Below are positions 56,071 through 64,000 of a DNA stretch of 64,000 nucleotides, piece by piece. The notes below the pieces were generated by a model. It saw only the letters and a list, made by a program, of their open reading frames with translations. It did no database searches and was not told where the DNA came from. The stretch covers positions 175,484,319 through 175,548,318 of the forward strand of contig CM061140.1 of NCBI GenBank assembly GCA_030789695.1. The letters are read 5' to 3'. This DNA comes from Scilla litardierei (taxonomy: Eukaryota; Streptophyta; Magnoliopsida; Asparagales; Asparagaceae). Made by a program: the position numbers and the translations under genes. Within the stretch, counting starts at the first letter, position 1. Each line of letters begins with the position of its first letter.

Positions 56071-56741
56071 TCCACTTTTATTTTAATTTGAATCGAAAAA
56101 GGTTTTCCAATTCAGACAAATTTGTTTGATGTTTCTTATTTCATTTCAAACTTGTTCCAATTTTTACCATTCAATTTCTATATTGAAGATGTACTTACAA
56201 AGTTGGTCTAACTTATTAATTGTTACTAACCCTAGATTCCTACCCCGAAAAATAAAGAAAATGTTGTTCTGGGGGGATTATCCATGTGGGTACCAGATTC
56301 AAAAAATTAGTGCACCGGTCAAGACAAGACAAAAACATTTGTTTGGAAACCAAAAAGAAAAATTTATTCGAATTGGGAATGAGAGATATTTTGTTACACC
56401 ATAGAGAATTTTTATGTTCTTGCGCCCCAAGCAATTTTTATAAAGAAATTCCTATTTTTTTATTGGATCTGGATCTAGTTTATATTATTCTCTTCGATTG
56501 ATTGTATCTCAAAATATACATCGCTTAAAAACATCCCTTCCCTTTTTTCCTATTGAGAATAGGAAAAATATATTTCCGGTCACAGACCGAAAAATTCAGG
56601 GTAAATTGGAACCATTAACAATTTACTTTGAATTTGTGAACGGTTCTTCAATTTTGATATCCAACGATATTTTGTTTCCTTGAATGGCAAAAGAAAATCA
56701 AATTGATTTATATGACTAACAAATTGATTTATGACTAATCA

Positions 56742-57575
56742 TATCAAATGGAATACATTAAACTCGCATGTCCAATAACTCGTGTGTGGTATTTGAAACG
56801 TCTTCCGAGTTATATCGCGAATCTTTTAGATAAGCCCCTTAAGGAATTAGAAGGACTAGTATACTGCGATGTGTGATTTGATCGAAATTTGCATTTTACA
56901 TATTCGGACTAATAAACTGTCATCCCATCAATCTGATTGGGATGCCTCTAACTCTGACATGTGTCTTGGACAGAGTAACATGAAGCTCAGAATTATGAGT
57001 GTATTCAATACTTCCAAATGAAAGGGGAATTGATCCATGGTCGATTCCGTAACAAAAAAATCGGAATTGCTAGTTATACCTTGTGAAAAAAGACTTTTTC
57101 GTGGAATTAGCCATTCCATCTCTTTTAGAAGCAAGCAAATATGTCATGGTTACAGAAGTCCATTTATCGTATATATGCTTTAAAGGATATCATAACATAA
57201 CCATCGAGGTGAGTAGGGACCTAAAAGATCGAATGGAACGAAACGATATATAGACAAATAAATCCCTTACGAGTCCCAAAGTATTCCTTTAAGTTTAAAG
57301 AGGGATTCATCATTTAAAGGGAAGTAGACTACTCAATAATTTCACATTTCAATTTTGTCGTAAATAAGTTATTCAGAAAGTTAAAAAGTCAAAAGAAAAA
57401 TGAATTAATGAAAGGTTGGTCTTTACTGGGAACTTGAGTAAGGAGTAGTTATTTGTAGGGTTTTTCTTTTTATCGAACAAAGTCAAAAAAAGAAAAGAAA
57501 GAACTCCCTTCTTTATTTAGTGTAACTACTTGAGCCGGATGAGAGGAAACCTTCACGTCCGATTTTTATTAGTTT
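56742..57575 (+). pseudogene. rpoC1: plastid RNA polymerase subunit beta', exon 1 end and intron
   Basis: 56742-56870 encodes [20 protein letters not shown] through [15 protein letters not shown], the last 43 residues of exon 1, followed by GTGTG, the 5' end of a group II intron. The intron continues to domain V (GAGCCGGATGAGAGGAAACC) near 57535. Exon 2 is absent; ycf1 sequence follows. Confidence 0.92.
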
Positions 57576-57835
57576 TTCTAGTTTTTCTGTCTTGTACAAA
57601 GAAATTTTCCGTTCTATCATTTCTGAAAAAGTTGATAAACTGGGTGGATATGTAAAAGATATTATTTGTTTTCCATCACTTGGACATATATTTAAAAAAA
57701 TATTGTGACATTTCATTTCGTACAGCATTTTCAAATCGATCATTTTTTATATATCTCAATGGACGATTCCATCGGTTAAAATCGAAAAGAAAAGTTACAA
57801 TAGGTTTTTCAAACCAGAAATAAGTTTTTTCATAT
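57576..57835 (-). pseudogene. ycf1: plastid ycf1 (Tic214) fragment
   Basis: Minus strand: [43 protein letters not shown], then after a one-base shift [34 protein letters not shown]. These motifs are characteristic of ycf1. Only about 85 of some 1800 residues remain. Confidence 0.88.
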
Positions 57836-58145
57836 GCATGTATTGATAATATTGTGAGAAATATGCATAATTTTTATGATTTCTCATTTATGCATGCTAG
57901 GAAAACAAATCATAATCAGATTTAGGTTCATACTAGATGATTGGTTTTGAACCCATGTTGTTGGGGTATCCATGCTTACACGCTTATCTTATTGATACCC
58001 AAGTTCATGTTAGATAGAATTAAAATTTAATTTGATAGTTTTTATAAGATTAGAATGATTATATGATGTGTATTGATCATAACTGTTATATTTTGAATTA
58101 TGTGCTCATTAGTAGACTTGTTCATGTGTAGTAGTCGATTAGTAC
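57836..58145 (+). other. SIRE-type element interior, gene-free
   Basis: AT-rich spacer between plastid DNA and the solo LTR; ends in GTAGTCGATT just before the LTR target site. No frame. Confidence 0.45.
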
Positions 58146-60966
58146 TGTAATATCATGTGGGAATTGGAAATACACTTTGTATACGGTAGAATACCCTTTG
58201 TCTTAGTATGTGTTTTGTGCATAGAAATGACATAGCTTATAATTTTCACCCTATGTTTGAGGGCTTTTATGTAGGAGATTAAAGGATGGCACCCATTGTA
58301 AATAATACCTCAAGGAGATGGGTATTTATATTACCTTTCATTATATGGCATGAATTGTAATTAATACCAAAAGTTAAAGGGCAAAGTTAGATATCTTTGG
58401 TGCATGCGAAATTTGTCATCTTAGGTAAGGGTATTTTAGTAAGGTTATGGGTATTTGGATGAGAAGGGAAGAAGCTTCAAGAATTTGCAAGAAGACTCCC
58501 TTTTTCTTATCCTTTCCTCTTATTTTCTTTTCTTTTTCATTTTGCCTTGTCCCTCGTTGTCCCTCTCTCTTGGGCTGAAATTCATCTAGCCAAGAGAGAG
58601 AGAGAGACAGAAAGGAAAAGAGAAGAAGAGGAAGAAGCTACACTTGTTTTTATACTAGTTTGAGGATTTTAGGAACAAGTTGGAGTCTTTTGGGGGGGAT
58701 GATGCTTAAGGATGGGATTTCATGGCCAAGGAGGAATCTTGGATGGCTTTATGGAGACAAGATACTAGCTTTGAGGTAGGGAACCTAACTCTATGGCATC
58801 TTATTCCAATTCATAAGAACCTTGTATCTTTTTTTGAGATCTTCATAATGTTATGTGAAAGTTGTGATTTTTAAATTAAGTGACCCTAATTAGATGCTAA
58901 ATATGCCACCTTGATTACAATAACTACTAAAGATGTCGCCTTTGTTGTTGCTGCTTTTTGTTGGTACTGTTATTGTTTTTGGAATGAGTATAACTTGTGT
59001 TCTAGATCTCCAAAATTTATAAATTAATACAATCTGAAAAGCTTGTTACGTCGTCTACAACTTTTATTTAGAGACCACACTCAAATCTGGCCTATAATTG
59101 GACTATAATTGCTCTGTCGTCGTACCAATTCTGGTAGATTCTGCACTATTTTGAGAAACTTGGTTTAACTTTCATTCTAGATATCCAAATACTATGATTT
59201 AAGACAATCTGGAATCCTAACTGAATTGTATACACTTTTCATGTTGACACCTTAACAGGATTATGCTTGTAGATAATTATAATTCACTGATCTTTACTGC
59301 TCAAAATTCCTGTGTCAGGACAGATTCTGCAACCTTTACTCTATAAGCCCTAACTATTAACCTAGACATCCAAAAATTCTGATTCTTGTTGCCATGGAAG
59401 CATGACTAAATTACCTACAATTTTCATTTAGACATTGATGTCTCATTCTAAATACAATATGTGATATTAGCTGGTCTTTGACATGTAAACTGTGTGTGAC
59501 ATGAAGTTGCTTCATTCTATGCAAATGTGGAGCCATGTTATGGAAGAATATGATCAAGGAAATGTTGAATGTGGTGTACATAATTGGCATGGCATATTGT
59601 GAGATAGTTGGTTGTGGAAAATGGTGATGGGCAAGGCCCATAGAGGCATGACCCCTTTTGCGGTTAAAAGACAAAGAAATGTGAAAGATGAATATGAAAA
59701 TGCGTTGCCATGCCAAATATGACTCCAACACACTACATGCATGTGTTTATGTTGCCATTTCCTTATGTCACGTATGCACTCTTATTCTTATGCATACTTG
59801 CATTATGTTACTTTTGTACCTTGTATGTCATAATTTGCGGTTTGTATATCATAATGTTTAACATGGAAAATATAACTAATAATCTCGTGGAATGTCTCAG
59901 TCCTCTCCAAAGAGGGTGAACTTCCACAATGGGGTTTTGGGGGAATACCTAAGTAAGGGTAGCCATAAGGGCTGGACTAGGAGGTAGAGGTTATTAGCAT
60001 CCACTGACCTACAGAGAGTGTAGTGGCCCGTGGTATTTGTGGTTATTATTCTCACTCGCCTTTACAAGGAGTGATCTGTTGCGTGGTACTTGTGGTGATG
60101 TGGATGATATTCTCACTCCCACCAGGACGAGGGAGTTCGAGAGACCTCGTTAAAGTTAATCAGTGCTCGTGTACCACTAGCAGGGTAGTCTTCTTCCACC
60201 CACCTTGGGGTGAGGTCCAGTCCCTTATGTCCTACATTTACCCAGGTTTCCAAATAACTATCGATAAATGAAGGCACTTAACTTTACACACTTGCGGTTT
60301 TTTCCTGTTACTTGTTATAGTTGTAGTTGTTGTGATACTCTCTTTTGGCCATGGATGTGTTGTATTTCCTTATGTGCACCTTCATGTCTCCTTTCCACTA
60401 TGCCACCATTGTAGGTTTTGTGTTCCACTTATGTTCATTTCATAATGCGAAATTTGCATGCTTGTTAAATATATGCCATATGAGTTAGGCATCTCTAATG
60501 GACATGCTTTGACGTGCCATCCCCTCCTTCCCACAGGTAGCTGAAGATAGATTCTCAGGTGGTTGGTGACTTTGAGATAAAGGCTTGGGAAGCATGGAGG
60601 GTGGGATTGCATCAGAGTTGTACCCTTGAGCTTGGGTAGTAGTTGGGAGTGAGTTGTGCAGTGTGGTCTATCTATGGCATTGTATCTTTTGGTTTGGGCC
60701 GGATATTGGAGAGTTCGTGGGTGGCTGTATATGCATAGGTGAAATGTAATAATATGATGATTGTTGTTATACATTGTTTTTGTGCACATCGGTGTTGTCT
60801 ATGTGGTTGTTGTGGAGCACACATGTACTATCTTAGCATGTGCGTAGTGGCATGCTGCGTATCTCTTTGTACTCTCTCTTCCTTCTTTCTTTATCGCCCT
60901 CACCTCTTTAGGAATACTTGGGACAGTTCCAAAAATTTCGGGTATCCTAAGGAGCGGGTCCTGACA
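58146..60966 (+). mobile_element. Tekay-like solo LTR, perfect target duplication AGTAC
   Basis: TGTAATATCATG at 58146 and GGTCCTGACA at 60966; AGTAC at 58141-58145 and 60967-60971. Length 2821, close to the 2842 of the LTR at 1267. Shared order of blocks: CT-rich leader, GAGGTAGGGAACC-like block, a GGAGGGTGAC/AGAGGGTGAACTT block, GGTGAGGTCC, TACCCAGGTTTC and GGAGCGGGTC. No internal region remains. Confidence 0.9.
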
Positions 60967-60971
60967 AGTAC

Positions 60972-63035
60972 AGAGGTCTGTCACTTCTATGATCTATTGC
61001 CAGGAAGTAGTCGATCATAATAGCTTCACTAGTCAACTACATCCTGACTAGTCGACCAGTTGCAAGGCTATAGTCGACTAGTGACAGGTTTCTCTGACAG
61101 ATTTTGATGTTCAATAAATTTCTGTTTTTGATTAATTACATATTTGTCATTGCATCTATTGTGTTCAAATATTCATGCTTATGTAATTATCTTGTAGATA
61201 TTCGAACTCAAGGTAAATATGATTAATTTTAATTGAATATAATTTGATAGTCTTGGATAAGTTTAGAATTAATATAATTCATTGATATAACGACCCAAAA
61301 AAACATTATGTACCAAAGTTTCTTATTTTCATGTATTCATTACAATTGAAGGCTAGCCCACGTACAACTCCATGATTCACAAAGGGAAATTGCTCAAATG
61401 AGAGGATTAAGATTTGCTATGCACTTTTGTAATGGAGCTCAATTTAGTAAGCATAAATTTTAACATTATATTTGTATACTCATATATTGTTTTGTTCATG
61501 TAAGTGAGTGAACACATTCTAAGTTAATTAGTGTGATTTAACACTTGGTATCATGTGTGTGATATAGGTTTGATGATTCACACATTATGGATGCTATTAT
61601 GATCTCACTTGCACATGACGATATATGATTAGTTTGACACATGTTTGCTTGCATACATGGTAATGAAACTCATGACAGCTTAACTGAATCAGTATGCTTG
61701 CATAATATTTGTGCATATTATCTCATTATGAACAGACAATATATATTAGACTCATTATAATGAATGACCACACATTTTGAGCAATGTTTCATGAGATAAT
61801 TTGGATTGTGAAATACACTTTGTCATATCTGTGCCAACTCTGAGTATATGATAACATTAGAGATTAGACATTATGGTTGGACATGACATGATTCGTAATT
61901 TTCATTGTAATAAATATTGAGATATTGTTAAGCTATGTGATACATACTTGATATGATTATATCATCTCTTGAGCTCATTATTGAATATCTCATATATTTT
62001 TCTTATGCTTCATGTCACACATGCTTAATGATTTGATATTCTTAACATAGTGTGTTATTTTGAGACTAACATTCTTATACTTAACATATTCTTCTCTCTC
62101 TGTGTGGGGCATATTATTTGGAAGTATATTGGACATATTTCATATATTGCCACACATATATTGAAAACTTGATCATATTCATGAAGTATGCCTCGATATT
62201 TACTTCATGACACATTATGATATCATATGTCTCAGGGCAAATCTTGTATGACGTATAACTTTAGATTATATGTGTTGAAAACACATTTGGGAAATGGTAT
62301 GTAAAAATGATATTTGATTCACATGTTTATGTTTGACATGTTGACACATGATGATACTTGAAAATGATGAGCACATGATTTATGATAATTTGTTTTGATG
62401 ATGATATTGGTTGAAGTTGTGTTAAGCCTCATGTCTTTGAATGAACACATGGTATTCATATTTCTTCATGACTTGCCATATAAGAGTTGCTATAATATGC
62501 TTGCAAGATTCATGTATAACTATTAGTGGGATATAACTCATTAATGATTATAAGATCTATTTAGATATCGAGTCACCATATTCAATTGTGCATGAACTTT
62601 GATGCATAATTATGCGTATAATTGCTGATGCGCATACAATGTATGGATTAGATTACACTTCACATATATGCCATGCAATTTAATTATGTTGACACATGAT
62701 AACATGCTTAACGAGAAATTTCATATCTTTTTCTCATTCTTTTGATGTTGTCAATTTGGAAGAACCAAACAAGCTGATATCATCTTTTTTGATTATATGG
62801 GGATAAATTTAAATGACATAAAATATGACATGTTGACCTGCTTATATTGTACATTGACTTAAGCACACTTATGATACATATATGGTACTTGCTTTGAATT
62901 TTCTTACTTCTAACATTCATTGACACAGGGGGAGTTCAAAGCTATTATGCATTAATGTAAAAGAGAACGTATTTAAATTTTTGTAATTTCATATTTTATA
63001 TATCAAATTGTTTGTCATCATAAAAAGGGAGAGAA
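60972..63035 (+). other. SIRE-type element 3' spacer
   Basis: Contains GTCGAC palindromes at 61051 and 61073 and the fragment ATGAGAGGATTAAGATTTGC (61396 on), which reads RGLRFAMHFCNGAQFSKHKF but is not assignable. Then long AT-rich DNA without frames, GGGGGAGTTCAAAGC at about 62928, and the purine tract TAAAAAGGGAGAGAA ending at 63035. Confidence 0.55.
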
Positions 63036-64000
63036 TGTTGGATATAACATCACCTCGGGATATATTTTGATGATGAGTAAACAATTAGTGTTGCCAATGA
63101 GATTTGTAAGTGCATGTACACGAGACTCATTTCAAAGAAGTCCATTCAACATAGTCAAAAATTCATTCAAGCTTACAAGAATTAAGTTTGAAGATTGAAG
63201 AGTCAAAGGATTTGAAACTCAACATGAATACTAGAAGCTCATCCAAGAACTCATAAAGTGCAAGACGTTAAAGACAATTGAAGAGCCAATGAATACATCA
63301 TGTCTCTAAGATTTGTCTGAGTGATGTATATTTAATGTAACTTGTCTTAGATTGTTAAAGTCATAGAATTGAAGCTTGCTCAAACATAGGAAAATGATTT
63401 TAAATGATTTAAAAGTTTTCAAACTCATTTTTCTAGTTTTAAGGTCAAACCCTTACCGTGTCTGTGTCAGACAAATTAGTCAACCAATCTGATACACCAG
63501 TAGACTATTTAATATGTCTAAAATAGACTAGTGCAAAGTCAGAAAAGTAGTCGACCAGAGTTAGGAAAGTAGTCGACTAATGGTTTCACTGTGGTCGATT
63601 AGTTCATGAACTGTGATCGACCAGTATTTACAGACAGCAACAACTCCTCTTGACATTGCCAAACTAGTCGACCAATGTTCACCAACTAGTCGATTAGCTG
63701 CTAAATAGTCGACTAGTGGTTGAACTATGGTCGCCTATTACTAGTCGTTTGGCCTACTACGATCACATTTGACCAGCCATTTTTAAAGTTGTTGGACAAT
63801 TTTGTCAATTTGTTTTGGACAGATAAAGTGTTTGTAAATAAAGGGTTGTTATGAGATTTTATTATGCATTGATTGATCGATTTTTGAGAAAAATTCAAGG
63901 GTTTCAAACCCTCTCGTAGCCCTTTTAAAGTTTTCTTTGGCCAAATTTTTTATGTGTGATCTCTTCAAGCTTTCATTTTGACTTACTTCAGATCATATCT
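63036..64000 (+). mobile_element. 3' LTR of the second SIRE-type element (cut by window end)
   Basis: TGTTGGATATAACATCACC matches the start of the LTR at 51608. It keeps the GTCGAC cluster (63550, 63572, 63667, 63708) and a TATA-like TAAATAAAGG at 63835. The hairpin row would lie beyond 64000. Confidence 0.88.

Larger units (their letters stand above)
54430..57835. other. nuclear plastid DNA (NUPT), rearranged mosaic
   Basis: Five plastid loci from distant places of the plastome are joined: rps15 5' end, petD 3' end, rps16 exon 2 with intron and 3' flank, rpoC1 exon 1 end with intron, and a ycf1 piece. The joins are abrupt (for example rps15 into petD at about 54684). Stops in petD and rps16 are C-to-T type changes, as expected of methylated nuclear DNA. 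The parts at 54817-55374 (rps16 flank) and 56100-56741 are plastid-like in composition, but I cannot assign the second. Confidence 0.9.
51608..64000 (+). mobile_element. second SIRE/Maximus-type copia element, runs off the window
   Basis: 5' LTR 51608-53258, decayed primer-binding site, Gag 53287-54286, no pol, long 3' spacer, purine tract TAAAAAGGGAGAGAA and 3' LTR from 63036. The two LTRs differ by roughly 15% by eye, so it is old. Plastid DNA (54430-57835) and a solo LTR (58146-60966) are inserted in it. Confidence 0.85.

Noticed and set aside
56240..56434. Minus-strand frame as a plastid gene
   Set aside because: No recognisable plastid protein motif; kept only as unassigned plastid-like DNA.

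Overview
This is plant nuclear DNA. It is AT-rich, coding sequence is split by GT-AG introns, and most of the window is retrotransposon. It carries a block of nuclear plastid DNA whose rpoC1 fragment still has its group II intron. Grass plastids lack that intron, so the source is probably a non-grass angiosperm with a large genome. I cannot name the species.

The one recognisable cellular gene is the 3' two thirds of a sphingoid long-chain-base kinase (LCBK1 type) on the + strand. It has six exons between 16517 and 40399, intact splice phases and a natural stop. Its N-terminal exons, including the NPRSG-type ATP loop, are not visible and must lie upstream of base 1 if they exist. Two introns are very long (8.4 and 11.7 kb). 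They hold a Pack-MULE-like element with an ARM-repeat gene fragment, several MITEs, one clear solo LTR with a perfect target duplication, a second likely solo LTR, a SINE-like sequence and a gag-only Ty3/gypsy element.

Layout. 1-9590: decayed SIRE/Maximus-type Ty1/copia element (gag, RT-RNase H, 3' LTR), broken by a Tekay-like non-autonomous LTR element, followed by the 3' end of another copia LTR. 9591-16516: small TIR elements and hairpin repeats, no gene seen. 16517-40399: the kinase gene. 40400-48344: 3' flank, the N-terminal part of a MULE transposase on the minus strand, and a small copia gag relic. 48345-64000: a nest. A Tork-like copia element (LTR end, primer-binding site, gag) is interrupted by a Tekay-like solo LTR and then by a second SIRE-type copia element (LTRs at 51608 and 63036). 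That element was itself invaded by rearranged plastid DNA (rps15, petD, rps16, rpoC1, ycf1 pieces) and by another Tekay-like solo LTR.

The most unusual signal is in the SIRE-type LTRs. Three divergent LTRs carry, downstream of the TATA box and upstream of a shared GACTGGA motif, a row of small hairpins whose stems change in a compensating way while the loop is kept; in the 8382-9590 LTR there are ten, nearly all with a YRTGT loop. The same LTRs carry clusters of GTCGAC-centred palindromes just upstream of the TATA box. Both patterns suggest conserved RNA or regulatory architecture.
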